From Arthrobacter sp. FB24 (lineage in GTDB: Bacteria > Actinomycetota > Actinomycetes > Actinomycetales > Micrococcaceae): DNA of 64,000 bases. Below the pieces are notes generated by a model. It was not told the origin of the DNA and ran no database searches. It worked only from the letters and a program-made list of their open reading frames with translations. The position numbers were made by a program, and so were the translations under genes. Below, one piece after another: positions 12,504 through 20,887 of this stretch (position 1 is its first letter; each line of letters starts with the position of its first letter). Where the stretch lies: positions 3,038,001 to 3,102,000 of the forward strand of contig NC_008541.1 in NCBI RefSeq assembly GCF_000196235.1, in the 5' to 3' direction.

Positions 12504-12761
12504 AGTTATATATTCGCCTATTGAATGGGCTTTGTCCCGTTGAGGGCCGACACGGCATGGCGCGGACACTGCCGCCAGGGAAGCACGCCGGGAGGGCGCT
12601 GTGACGCCACAGCCGGAAGAATCAGCCGGAAGCTATGAGGCTTGCGGCCAAAACTATAGGCTGGGAGCGGGCCGGACAGTGCAAACCACAACCGGCCCGG
12701 AGCGCCTGGCGGAAGCGGTGGCCGGTCAGCTCGCGGACAGCGTCTTTTGGGGAGGAACAGG

Positions 12762-14252
12762 TTGTCAGAGCAGGATCCGAACGTGCCGTCCCGGGAGGGT
12801 CAGCCACAGCCAGTGCAACCACCCGCCTGGGACGCGCCCGCCCAGTGGACCCCACCGCCGACGGCTCCCAGCGGACAGCCTCCCTGGGGCCCTCCTTACG
12901 CCGGAGCGCAACCGGGACATGCCCAACCGGCATACGTAGCCCCGCCAAAACCCGGCATCGTGCCCCTACGGCCCTTGATGTTCGGCGAAATCCTTGACGG
13001 AGCCTTCCAGACCATCAGGCGGAATCCCGCGGCAATGCTGGGTGCTGCGATGCTGGCACAGACCCTGGCGACCGTTGTCGGTGAGGTCTTCGCAGCCGAG
13101 ACCGAATCGCGCGGACAGTCGCTCGGCCTGTGGCTGGCCGGCATGGCTCCCCCGGAAATGGTCAACCTCGGCGGGGGTCTCCTGATCGGCGCTGCCCTTC
13201 TGGGACTGGTCTCCTTCTTTATCTCCATTGTGCTTCAGGGTGTGATGGTGGTTCCGGTGGCCCGGTCGGTCCTGAACCGACGCACCGGTTTCAAGGAGAT
13301 GTGGACATTGTCGCGGTCCAGGATCGGCGCACTGCTCGCTCTTGGCGGTCTGCAGATCCTGGCCGGCATCGCCTTCGCAGTAGTGCTGGTGGGAGGAACC
13401 TTCCTGCTGGCCGATTCCATGGGCGCAACGTCGGCGCTGATCATCGTCCCCCTGTTCCTCGGAGGCATTGCGACCATACTCTTGGTCTCCATCCGCCTGA
13501 TGGTGACGCCGGCGGCGATCGTCGTCGAGGAACAAGGAGTACTCGACGGCCTGCGGAGATCCTGGCAACTCACCCGGCACAACTGGTGGCGGATCTTCGG
13601 CATCGTCCTGGTCATTTCCCTCCTGATCGGCATCATCAGCCAGATTGTCCAGATCCCCATCGGCCTCGCTACCGGCGGCTTCTCCTCCGTCATCGCTCCC
13701 CATGGTGGAGACGACGGGCAGCGGGTACTTTCCGCAGTTGTCGGGATCGCATCGATTATTGTCACAGCCGTTATCGGTGCCGTCGGGTATGCCTTCCAAA
13801 CCTCTGTCATGGGCCTTTTGTACATGGACCTCCGGATGCGCAAGGAAGGCTTGGACCTCGCCCTCCAGCGGCAGCTTGAATCAGGCGAAGACTCCGACGG
13901 CGTTCCCGGGCGCGGAGTGGCGCCCGAGGGCAACTTTGCGGGCGGTCCCACCTCCGGCAGCTGGACCCGTTCGCCGTACAGTCCCCCGCCGGGCTACGGT
14001 CAGCCTCAGCCGTACAGTCCCCCGCCGGGCTACATCCCCCCGCCCGGCTACGGTCAGCCTCAGCCGTACGGTCCGCCACCCGGCTACATCCCCCCGCCCG
14101 GCTACGGTCAGCCTCAGCCGTACGGGCCGCCACCCGGCTACAACACCCCGCCCGGCTACGGTCAGCCTCAGCCGTACGGTCCCCCGCCGGGGTACGACCC
14201 TCCGCGGGGCTTGAACCCGCCGCCTTCCGGTCCGCCACCGGGCGCCGGATGA
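12762..14252 (+). CDS. Multi-pass membrane protein with Pro/Gly/Tyr repeat tail
   Basis: 496 aa using a TTG at 12762, which is preferred over the ATG at 12747 because GGAGGAAC (12751–12758) sits at correct spacing before it. A Pro-rich cytoplasmic N-terminus (about 60 aa) is followed by roughly six hydrophobic segments similar to the 'glycerophosphoryl diester phosphodiesterase membrane domain' seen in many actinobacterial proteins (PLMFGEILDGAFQTIRRNP, GLRRSWQLTRHNWWRIF). The tail from about residue 405 is four copies of an 18-aa unit GYGQPQPYGPPPGYIPPP. Function is unknown. It overlaps DUF4129 by ATGA and opens a six-gene run. Confidence 0.8.
   Translation: MSEQDPNVPSREGQPQPVQPPAWDAPAQWTPPPTAPSGQPPWGPPYAGAQPGHAQPAYVAPPKPGIVPLRPLMFGEILDGAFQTIRRNPAAMLGAAMLAQTLATVVGEVFAAETESRGQSLGLWLAGMAPPEMVNLGGGLLIGAALLGLVSFFISIVLQGVMVVPVARSVLNRRTGFKEMWTLSRSRIGALLALGGLQILAGIAFAVVLVGGTFLLADSMGATSALIIVPLFLGGIATILLVSIRLMVTPAAIVVEEQGVLDGLRRSWQLTRHNWWRIFGIVLVISLLIGIISQIVQIPIGLATGGFSSVIAPHGGDDGQRVLSAVVGIASIIVTAVIGAVGYAFQTSVMGLLYMDLRMRKEGLDLALQRQLESGEDSDGVPGRGVAPEGNFAGGPTSGSWTRSPYSPPPGYGQPQPYSPPPGYIPPPGYGQPQPYGPPPGYIPPPGYGQPQPYGPPPGYNTPPGYGQPQPYGPPPGYDPPRGLNPPPSGPPPGAG
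13980..14206 (+). repeat. Four in-frame 54-bp tandem repeats
   Basis: GGCTACGGTCAGCCTCAG recurs at 13992, 14046, 14100 and 14154, an exact 54-bp period encoding 18 residues. Units differ by a few bases (AGT/GGT; ATC/AAC) and keep the frame. This is an intragenic minisatellite prone to copy-number change. Confidence 0.95.
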
Positions 14253-14986
14253 GCCGGCCAGGCTTCTTCGAGCCAGTGTTGGACGCGGCGTCAGTAGCAG
14301 GCGCGGTTTGGCATTCGACGTTAAGCCGCACGCAGGCCGAACCTCCCGTGGAGCCCGACAGGCAGGAGGCCCGCAGGTGGGCGGTCGAGGAGCTCGCAAA
14401 ACCCGTATACGGGGATGCCGAGCCCGACTGGCTGACCGATCTGTGGCGGCAGTTCACAGAATGGCTGCGATCGCTTGGCAGCGGCGACCCCGCAGTCCAC
14501 AGCGGTGTCGCAGTGCCGGCCATCGGAGTGACGATTATCGTCCTTATCGCCGTGGCCATCCTCCTGGCGCGCCCCCGGCTGAACGCCCGGCGCCGCCGCC
14601 CGGACAGGAACGACGTCGACGCGGATCCTTCCATCAGCCCGGCAGAATACCGCCGGCGCGCGGCAGCCGCGGCGGCTCGCGGCGAGTGGCGCACCGCCGT
14701 CGTCGAACAGTTCCGTGCCATCGTCCGGGCTGCGGAGGAGCGCACCGTTATCGACCCCCGGCCCGGCCGGACCGCGGATGAAGTGGCCGGCCAGCTTGCC
14801 GGCGCCTTCGGCAGCCATGCCGCTGCGCTTCGGCGTGCCGCCGGCGTCTTCGACGGCGTACGATACGGCAGCGCCGGTGCCACGGCCGGGGACCACGCCG
14901 GCATGGTGGCGTTGGACCAGCTACTTGAAACAGCAAGACCCGACTACGGCCGGACCACCGCGGACCACCTGGAGCTGCCCCGATGA
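14249..14986 (+). CDS. DUF4129 domain protein
   Basis: 245 aa. The ATG overlaps the previous stop. The N-terminal 75 residues (SRTQAEPPVEPDRQEARRWA, LTDLWRQFTEWLRSLG) are probably exported or amphipathic, a membrane segment lies at about 90–112 (AIGVTIIVLIAVAILLA), and the cytoplasmic end is the DUF4129 helical domain (FRAIVRAAEERTVIDPRPG … ADEVAGQLAGAF … FDGVRYG). DUF4129 proteins occur with MoxR, DUF58 and DUF4350 genes and in transglutaminase-like proteins. The joint function is not established. It overlaps the next gene by ATGA. Confidence 0.85.
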   Translation: MSRPGFFEPVLDAASVAGAVWHSTLSRTQAEPPVEPDRQEARRWAVEELAKPVYGDAEPDWLTDLWRQFTEWLRSLGSGDPAVHSGVAVPAIGVTIIVLIAVAILLARPRLNARRRRPDRNDVDADPSISPAEYRRRAAAAAARGEWRTAVVEQFRAIVRAAEERTVIDPRPGRTADEVAGQLAGAFGSHAAALRRAAGVFDGVRYGSAGATAGDHAGMVALDQLLETARPDYGRTTADHLELPR

Positions 14987-16230
14987 CGCCTGTCGTGGAG
15001 TCGGAGAAGCGGCCGGAACCTACGGTGACCGGAGGCGGCAGAGCGGGTCACGCCGTCACGGCATGGATCCGCCGGCACCGGACGTGGACCCTGCTGATTC
15101 TGGCCTTTTCCGTAGGCGTGGGGCTGACAATCCTGGCCCAGCAATCGCCCCGCAGCGACGGCCTGCCCCTGTCTGCACGCAACGCTGCTCCGGAGGGAGC
15201 ACGGGCAGCAGCGGAAATACTGGGAAGGCAAGGCGTGGACGTCCGCCAGACCGACACCTTCGACGCAACGATGTCGGCGCTGGACAGCGCCTCCAGGGAC
15301 AGCGCCTCCGAAGGGAGCGCCCCAGGAGCCGGGGAAGGGCCCGGACCCACATTGTTCCTCTACGATCGAAACGGCTACCTGGACGCTGACCAGCTGCAGG
15401 CTTTGCAGCAGGCCACGGACAGGATGGTGGTCATTACTCCCCGGCTGAGCACGCTCAGCGCCCTCGGCGGCGGCATCCGTCCCGCCGGAGTCGTGCCGGC
15501 GGGATCGGCAACCCTGGACCCGGGCTGCGCGTTGGACGATCCCGCCGCAGCCGGGGCGGTCTCGGCGGCCTCCGCCTACCTGTATCAGGCCAACCGCGTC
15601 TGCTACGAACCCGCGGAAGGCCTGGGCGGGCTCTTTGCCAGCAGTGACGACGGGAGGCTGACAGTGGTGGGCAGCACTCAGATCTTCAGCAACCGCCTGC
15701 TCGATGAACAAGGTAACGCCGCCCTGGCCTTCAGAACACTGGGGTCCTCGGACACACTCGTCTGGTACCTTCCCGGCTTGGCGGATGTCACCGCAGAGGA
15801 CACCCCGAAGACATTGGATGAGCTCGCACCGCCCTGGGTTGCTTTCCTCGGCCCCTGGCTTGCCCTGGTGGCAGTGCTGGCGATGGCCTGGCGGGGAAGG
15901 CGGCTGGGACCGCTGGTCTTCGAACCGCTGCCCGTAGTGGTCAAGGCCGTGGAGACTGCCGAAGGCCGCGCACGGCTGTACCATGACGCCCACGCCGTGG
16001 ACCGTGCAGCGGACAGCCTCAGGGCGGGTGCGCTGGTCCGGCTCGCCCGGGTCCTCCGACTGGGAGCGGATGCTGAGTCCCCGGCGATTGTCGACGCCGC
16101 CGCGCGGCACCTTGGGCGCACCCGCGAAGACGCGGCCGGCGTGCTGGAGGCCCGTCCCAGGACGGAGACCGAACTGGTGCACTGGGCCCAGCAACTTGAA
16201 TCACTAGAGAAAGAGGTAACCGCCCGATGA
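14983..16230 (+). CDS. DUF4350 domain protein
   Basis: 415 aa. A single N-terminal membrane segment (about 35–52, TLLILAFSVGVGLTIL) leads into an extracellular or periplasm-facing DUF4350 domain with GARAAAEILGRQGVDV and LFLYDRNGYLDADQLQAL, a GATase-like fold, then a second membrane segment (about 285–305, PWVAFLGPWLALVAVLAMAW) and a cytoplasmic helical tail. ATGA overlaps on both sides show strict translational coupling with DUF4129 and MoxR. Confidence 0.85.
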   Translation: MTPVVESEKRPEPTVTGGGRAGHAVTAWIRRHRTWTLLILAFSVGVGLTILAQQSPRSDGLPLSARNAAPEGARAAAEILGRQGVDVRQTDTFDATMSALDSASRDSASEGSAPGAGEGPGPTLFLYDRNGYLDADQLQALQQATDRMVVITPRLSTLSALGGGIRPAGVVPAGSATLDPGCALDDPAAAGAVSAASAYLYQANRVCYEPAEGLGGLFASSDDGRLTVVGSTQIFSNRLLDEQGNAALAFRTLGSSDTLVWYLPGLADVTAEDTPKTLDELAPPWVAFLGPWLALVAVLAMAWRGRRLGPLVFEPLPVVVKAVETAEGRARLYHDAHAVDRAADSLRAGALVRLARVLRLGADAESPAIVDAAARHLGRTREDAAGVLEARPRTETELVHWAQQLESLEKEVTAR

Positions 16231-17255
16231 GTGAGCAGACCAACGGATTCACGCAGGGCGGCCCCGGCGGCCCCGCGCTCGCAACCGCCGAGGCCACGGC
16301 GGGCACCGATCCCGTCCGCCAGGCCTTGCTCGATGTGCGGCACGAAGTTGCCAAGGCCGTGGTCGGCCAGGACTCCACCGTCACCGGGCTGCTCATCGCA
16401 TTGCTCTGCCGCGGGCATGTCCTGCTCGAAGGGGTTCCGGGCGTGGCCAAGACCCTGCTGGTCCGCACACTCTCAGCAGCGCTAAGCCTGGACACCAAGC
16501 GCGTGCAGTTCACCCCTGACCTGATGCCCGGCGACATCACCGGCTCGCTGGTCTTCGACTCCCGGACCTCGGAGTTCAGCTTCCGCGAGGGCCCGGTCTT
16601 TACCAACATCCTGCTGGCTGACGAGATCAACAGGACTCCGCCGAAGACGCAGGCATCCCTGTTGGAGGCGATGGAGGAACGCCAGGTTTCGGCGGACGGA
16701 ACCTCACGCCCGCTTCCGGTCCCGTTCATCGTTGCAGCCACGCAGAACCCGGTGGAGTACGAGGGCACCTATCCCCTGCCTGAGGCCCAGCTGGACCGTT
16801 TCCTCCTGAAGCTTGCCATGCCGTTGCCCGGGCGTGCCGACGAGATCGAGGTCATCCGCAGGCATGCGGCCGGCTTTGACTCCAGGAACCTGGCTGCCGC
16901 CGGCGTACGCGCGGTGGCGGGTGCGGCCGAGCTGGAGCAGGCACGCCTGGCGGTGGCTGCGGTGGAGGTGGCGCCTGAGGTGGCCGCCTACATCGTTGAC
17001 ATTGCGAGGGCAACGCGCGCGGCGCCGTCCTTCCAGCTCGGCGTGTCCCCGCGCGGCGCGACAGCCCTGCTGAGTGCCGCCCGCGCGTGGGCCTGGCTCT
17101 CCGGGCGGCAGTTCGTGACACCGGATGATGTGAAGGCCCTGGCCCTCCCCTGCCTCCGCCACCGCGTTGCCCTGCAGCCGGAAGCCCAGATGGACGGCGT
17201 GCACGTTGACGGCGTCCTCGCCAGCATCCTGGCTACCGTTCCCGTGCCCCGCTGA
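16227..17255 (+). CDS. MoxR-family AAA+ ATPase
   Basis: 342 aa. Walker A EGVPGVAKT at about 68–76, Walker B ILLADEINR at about 131–139, sensor region PVPFIVAATQNP, and the MoxR C-terminal lid (QLGVSPRGATALLSAARAWAW). MoxR ATPases act as chaperones that mature VWA- or DUF58-domain partners. The overlap with DUF4350 and the 4-bp gap to DUF58 support a shared complex. Placement beside mtrAB hints at an envelope role; that is inference. Confidence 0.93.
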   Translation: MSEQTNGFTQGGPGGPALATAEATAGTDPVRQALLDVRHEVAKAVVGQDSTVTGLLIALLCRGHVLLEGVPGVAKTLLVRTLSAALSLDTKRVQFTPDLMPGDITGSLVFDSRTSEFSFREGPVFTNILLADEINRTPPKTQASLLEAMEERQVSADGTSRPLPVPFIVAATQNPVEYEGTYPLPEAQLDRFLLKLAMPLPGRADEIEVIRRHAAGFDSRNLAAAGVRAVAGAAELEQARLAVAAVEVAPEVAAYIVDIARATRAAPSFQLGVSPRGATALLSAARAWAWLSGRQFVTPDDVKALALPCLRHRVALQPEAQMDGVHVDGVLASILATVPVPR

Positions 17256-17259
17256 CTCC

Positions 17260-18552
17260 ATGGCTATATCGGGACGGTACGTACTTCTGGCGCTGGCAGG
17301 TCTGGTGCCCATCATGCTGTTTCCAGACTGGGGCACGGTCCTGCTGGTCTGCCTGGTCCTGTGCGCTGTCCTGCTCCTGGACCTCGCCATGGCCGCATCC
17401 CCCCGGAAAATCACGTTGGACCGGACCCTGCCCGGGAACGTCACACTGACCGGCAGCGCCGAATCGGTCCTGACCATCGGGAATACCGGTTCACGTCCGC
17501 TCCGCGCCTTGGTGCGGGACGCCTGGCAGCCATCTGCCGGTGCGCAGAATCCGCGCCAGCGCGTGGACGTTCCGGCCGGTGAGCGGCGGCGAATGAAGGT
17601 TCTGCTGACGCCTGCCCGGCGCGGCGACCTCAAGGCACCGCATGTGACTCTCCGGGCCTTCGGGCCGCTGCAGCTGGCCGCCCGGCAGCGGACACTTCCG
17701 TGCCCTGGCTCCGTCCGGGTGCTGCCGCCGTTCCACTCGCGACGCCATCTTCCATCCAAGCTCCGTAAACTGCGCGAGCTCGACGGAAAAGCGGCGGTCC
17801 AGATCAGAGGGCCAGGCACCGAGTTCGATTCCCTCCGCGACTATGTCCGTGGTGACGACGTCCGTTCCATTGACTGGCGCGCCACGGCACGGCGCTCCGC
17901 CGTCGTCGTCCGCACCTGGCGTCCTGAACGGGACCGGCGCGTGGTGATCATGCTCGATACCTCCCGGACGGCGGCGGCGAGGATCGACGACGAACCCCGC
18001 CTTGACACCGGAATCGAGGCGGCCCTGTTGCTGGCCGTCCTCGCCGAACGCGGCGGCGACCGCGTGGACTTCTTCGCCTTCGACCGGCGGATACGCGGAC
18101 GGGCCGGATCCGCATCCAAAGGTAACCTGCTGGGGCAGCTCGTGCAGGCCATGGCGCCGCTGGAACCGGAGCTCATTGAGCTGGACTGGAGCCAGGTTCC
18201 GGGCCAGATCCGGCAGATATCCGCGCACCGCTCACTGGTGGTGCTGCTGACCCCGCTGGACAGCGGCGCGCCGGAAGAAGGACTGCTGCCGATGGCCGCG
18301 CAGCTCGCGCAGCAGCACGTGGTGGTGATCGCCTCCGTGCGGGACCCCATGCTGGGCACGATGCAGAAGGAACGGACGACGGCGGCACAGGTGTTCCGCG
18401 CGGCAGCCGCCGAACGGGCACTGCTGGAACGCGAGGCAGTGGCCATCCAGCTGCGCCAAATGGGGGTGGAAGTCGTGGACGCCGAACCCCACCAGCTGCC
18501 ACCCGCGCTCGCGGACGCCTACATCCGGCTCAAAGCGGCAGGAAGACTATGA
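17260..18552 (+). CDS. DUF58 (VWA-like) domain protein
   Basis: 430 aa from the ATG at 17260, four bases after the moxR stop. Two N-terminal membrane segments (about 5–22 and 26–42) are followed by a β-sandwich region and the DUF58 signature FDSLRDYVRGDDVRSIDW near residue 188. The following VWA-like fold has a MIDAS-like start VVIMLDTSRT, in which the usual DxSxS is DTSRT. It is the expected partner of the upstream MoxR ATPase. Confidence 0.9.
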   Translation: MAISGRYVLLALAGLVPIMLFPDWGTVLLVCLVLCAVLLLDLAMAASPRKITLDRTLPGNVTLTGSAESVLTIGNTGSRPLRALVRDAWQPSAGAQNPRQRVDVPAGERRRMKVLLTPARRGDLKAPHVTLRAFGPLQLAARQRTLPCPGSVRVLPPFHSRRHLPSKLRKLRELDGKAAVQIRGPGTEFDSLRDYVRGDDVRSIDWRATARRSAVVVRTWRPERDRRVVIMLDTSRTAAARIDDEPRLDTGIEAALLLAVLAERGGDRVDFFAFDRRIRGRAGSASKGNLLGQLVQAMAPLEPELIELDWSQVPGQIRQISAHRSLVVLLTPLDSGAPEEGLLPMAAQLAQQHVVVIASVRDPMLGTMQKERTTAAQVFRAAAAERALLEREAVAIQLRQMGVEVVDAEPHQLPPALADAYIRLKAAGRL

Positions 18553-18580
18553 CCCACGTGTCGAAAACCAGGAGGCTATT

Positions 18581-19294
18581 GTGAACACCCCCATCTATGA
18601 GCGGGCCTTGGGCAGCGACTTTGCCCGACTGCAGCCCGAGCTCCAGGAATACTTCTCGCTCGCCCCCGGCTCCGGACGCTATGGCGTCGGAGAGGGGGTG
18701 TTCGACGTCGTCGGGTGCCGGCAGACGTGGCTCCGCCCGCTGCTGCGGTTGACCGCCGGGGAGGAAGCGTTCTTCCCGGAGTACGGTGAGCGCATTCCTT
18801 TCCGGATCGAAAACCACGCGCACCTCGATCCGTTCGGCCGGTCAAGCCTGACCGCCAGGCGCGAGATCCACTTTCCCGGCCGCACCCGGTTGTTCCACGA
18901 CACCACCAGCTTTGATGAGTCCCGAAGCAGCCCGGGACTCGTGGACTACGTCGGCCGCTACCGGCGCCTCGTCACCGACCTCAACCTCAGCGTGACCGCT
19001 GAAGGCCGGCTCCGCGGCGTCTCCGAAGCGTCCCGGCTCTTCCTGGGCCCGCTGCGCATCCCGCTGCCGGCGGCACTGGATGCCAAGGCCTTCGCGGAGC
19101 AGTGGTGGGAACCGTCGGAGGGCGAAAGCGGCAAGCACCGGATCCAGGTCAAGGTGATCCAGCCGCAGCTGGGACTTGTCCTGGTTTATGCGGGGAGCTT
19201 CGACTACCGGCTCCGTTCCTATCCGGGCGCCGCCACGACACCTGGCCACCTCCCGGGCTACGCCCGGCCGGACAGGTGGGAAAGCCGCGTTTAG
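18581..19294 (+). CDS. DUF4166 domain protein
   Basis: 237 aa; GTG start with a perfect AGGAGG at 18570–18575. Family-like features are IYERALGSDFARLQPELQEYF at the N-terminus, IPFRIENHAHLDPFGRSSL, and LNLSVTAEGRLRGVSEASR. DUF4166 proteins are soluble and of unknown function. It follows the DUF58 gene by 28 bp and is probably the last gene of the run. Its stop overlaps the convergent MetE-like gene by 4 bp. Confidence 0.75.
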   Translation: MNTPIYERALGSDFARLQPELQEYFSLAPGSGRYGVGEGVFDVVGCRQTWLRPLLRLTAGEEAFFPEYGERIPFRIENHAHLDPFGRSSLTARREIHFPGRTRLFHDTTSFDESRSSPGLVDYVGRYRRLVTDLNLSVTAEGRLRGVSEASRLFLGPLRIPLPAALDAKAFAEQWWEPSEGESGKHRIQVKVIQPQLGLVLVYAGSFDYRLRSYPGAATTPGHLPGYARPDRWESRV

Positions 19295-20316
19295 CCGAGT
19301 GCCAGCTGGTTGAGCCCGTCCGCCACCTGGGTGAGGCGGACCAGGACCGCGGTGGCGGAGGACGGTGTGTGCCCGGACAGCCCCTCGGATGGCGTCACCC
19401 GGATTGAACCGAGCGAGGAAGCCGGTAGACCAAGCTGCCGCCAGGGCCGCCACACACTCTCCACGGCTTCCTGGACGCGCGGCAGGGAAGCAGCGGGGTG
19501 GCCGGCGGGCAGCACGCCGGCCCACAGGCTCTTCCCGGCCTCGACCGCACCGGCGAGCTGTTCCCATTGGCGGGATGTCAGCGCCTTGAGCGGAACTGCT
19601 ATCCCGTCCGCCCCTGCCGCGAGAATGCGCTCGAAAGGCGCCTCAATTTCGGCAACCGCGATGACCGTTTCGGCGGCACCGGCGGCCCTGATGGCATCAA
19701 TGACCAACCGCCACGACTCTGTCACTTCCCGGCCCGGCACAGCGCGCAAGGTCCGGTAGCCGCTGGAGGTTGGAATCGTGCCGGCGAGGACTGCCGCAAT
19801 ATCGGGTTCATCGACCTGGACCACCAGCCGGGCCCCGGGCACGGCCGTGCGGATGCGTGCCAGGAAATCGCCAACACCGGCCGCCAGCGATTCTGCAATG
19901 TCGCGCCGGGCGCCGTAGTCCAACAGGGCACGTTCGCCGTTGTGGAGGTGCAGCCCGGCGGCCAGGCTGAGTGGTCCGCGCACTTGGACCTTGAAGTCCC
20001 CCGCCGGACTGTCTTCGGTCCCGGCAACGTCGGCAAGGATGTTGATGTCCGTGGAGAGCGCCGACTTCGCCCGCATGAGGTCCTTGCCCGGCCGATCCAC
20101 GATCCGCCAACCGTAGGGCTGGACGTCCACGGAGAGGTCCACCAGGAGCGAAGCCGTCCTGCCGAGCGCATCCGAGCCGACTCCGCGGTCCGGAAGCTCC
20201 ACGAGGAACGGCAAGTGCGGGCTGCCGAGTTCGCCGCGGATGATCCGCGTTGCCTCCAGCGCGTCCTCACCCGGCCACGGCCCCAGGGCGGTGGCAGTTA
20301 CCTGCGATTCGGGCAT
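19291..20316 (-). CDS. MetE-like (UROD/MetE fold) protein lacking zinc cysteines
   Basis: 341 aa. The sequence resembles the actinobacterial 'vitamin B12-independent methionine synthase family' proteins (LPFLVELPDRGVGSDALGR, VDVQPYGWRIVDRPGKDL, VQVRGPLSLAAGL, LVVQVDEPDIAAVL). These are about half the length of true MetE and correspond to its C-terminal barrel. The protein contains no cysteine, and the position of the usual Cys-Gly-Leu zinc ligand reads SEGLSG, so it should not carry a MetE-type zinc thiolate site. The function is unknown; homocysteine methylation is unlikely. It lies 3 bp after the chorismate mutase stop and is very probably cotranscribed. Confidence 0.75.
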   Translation of the reverse strand: MPESQVTATALGPWPGEDALEATRIIRGELGSPHLPFLVELPDRGVGSDALGRTASLLVDLSVDVQPYGWRIVDRPGKDLMRAKSALSTDINILADVAGTEDSPAGDFKVQVRGPLSLAAGLHLHNGERALLDYGARRDIAESLAAGVGDFLARIRTAVPGARLVVQVDEPDIAAVLAGTIPTSSGYRTLRAVPGREVTESWRLVIDAIRAAGAAETVIAVAEIEAPFERILAAGADGIAVPLKALTSRQWEQLAGAVEAGKSLWAGVLPAGHPAASLPRVQEAVESVWRPWRQLGLPASSLGSIRVTPSEGLSGHTPSSATAVLVRLTQVADGLNQLALG

Positions 20317-20319
20317 GGC

Positions 20320-20763
20320 CTAGGCGTCTACGGCGGTGGAGGGGGCGGGCGAGGAAAGGACCGGCCGGCTTGCAGCCGTTCCGTTGTTCTCGGCCGCCTG
20401 GTGGTCTTCGGCAATGGCTTCGTGGTGCCGGATAACCTCGCCGATGATGAAGTTCAGGAACTTCTCCGCAAAGGCCGGATCCAGGTGCGCCTCTTCGGCA
20501 AGGCGGCGCAGCCGTGCAATCTGGGCGGTTTCCCGGCCGGGGTCCCCGGCGGGCAGTTTGTGCGCCGCCTTGAGGAAGCCCACCTTCTGGGTGGCCTTGA
20601 ACCGCTCGGCCAGGAGAAAGACAAGCGTGGCATCGATATTGTCGATGCTGGACCGGATAGACAGCAGTTCCGCCATGACCGATTGGTCCACCTGTCCGGC
20701 CAATGAACTGGCCGCGGGGTCGTAGGAATCGGCGTCTGGAAGGTCTTGGTTCTGCTCGGTCAT
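20320..20763 (-). CDS. AroQ-class chorismate mutase
   Basis: 147 aa. Converts chorismate to prephenate for phenylalanine and tyrosine synthesis. The three-helix AroQ fold is visible: LLSIRSSIDNIDATLVFLL, then AERFKATQKVGFLKA with the active-site Arg and Lys, GDPGRETAQIARLRRLAEE with Asp/Arg/Glu, and the last helix FAEKFLNFIIGEVIRHH. No signal peptide, so this is the cytoplasmic form. Residues 1–25 and 125–147 are disordered. The ATG is preceded by TAGACT and 6 nt, which suggests a leaderless mRNA. It precedes the MetE-like gene in an operon. Confidence 0.92.
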   Translation of the reverse strand: MTEQNQDLPDADSYDPAASSLAGQVDQSVMAELLSIRSSIDNIDATLVFLLAERFKATQKVGFLKAAHKLPAGDPGRETAQIARLRRLAEEAHLDPAFAEKFLNFIIGEVIRHHEAIAEDHQAAENNGTAASRPVLSSPAPSTAVDA

Positions 20764-20769
20764 GATTCC

Positions 20770-20775
20770 AGTCTA
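20770..20775 (-). promoter_or_regulatory. −10 element of a leaderless promoter, chorismate mutase
   Basis: TAGACT on the minus strand lies exactly 6 nt before the ATG, placing the predicted transcription start at the initiation codon. No Shine-Dalgarno sequence is seen. Confidence 0.5.
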
Positions 20776-20838
20776 TGGGCACCCCGCCAATTCCCCGTGG
20801 CTGTTAAGCGTCCGCGCAACGTTGCCTGGGGGACGGAA

Positions 20839-20869
20839 ATGCCCGCCGTCCGGGCTGGACAGCGGGCAT
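20839..20869 (-). terminator. Terminator downstream of the peptide ABC operon
   Basis: ATGCCCGC/GCGGGCAT arms (20839–20846, 20862–20869) enclose a second stem GTCC/GGAC (20848–20851, 20857–20860). It lies just past the ATPase stop on the minus strand. No U-tract is evident. Confidence 0.5.
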
Positions 20870-20887
20870 CACCACCACGGTATGGAA

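Noticed and set aside
12670..12700. GGGCCGG…CCGGCCC inverted repeat upstream of the repeat-tailed membrane protein as an operator
   Set aside because: Seven-base GC-only arms with a 16-nt loop are expected by chance at this composition.
13980..14206. Regular repeat array that might be a CRISPR
   Set aside because: The 54-bp units are contiguous, have no unique spacers, stay in frame and encode a Pro/Gly/Tyr tail; no cas genes are present.
14944..16194. Long minus-strand frame opposite the DUF4350 gene
   Set aside because: The sense strand has a coupled gene with recognisable domains; the antisense frame has no start signal or family likeness.
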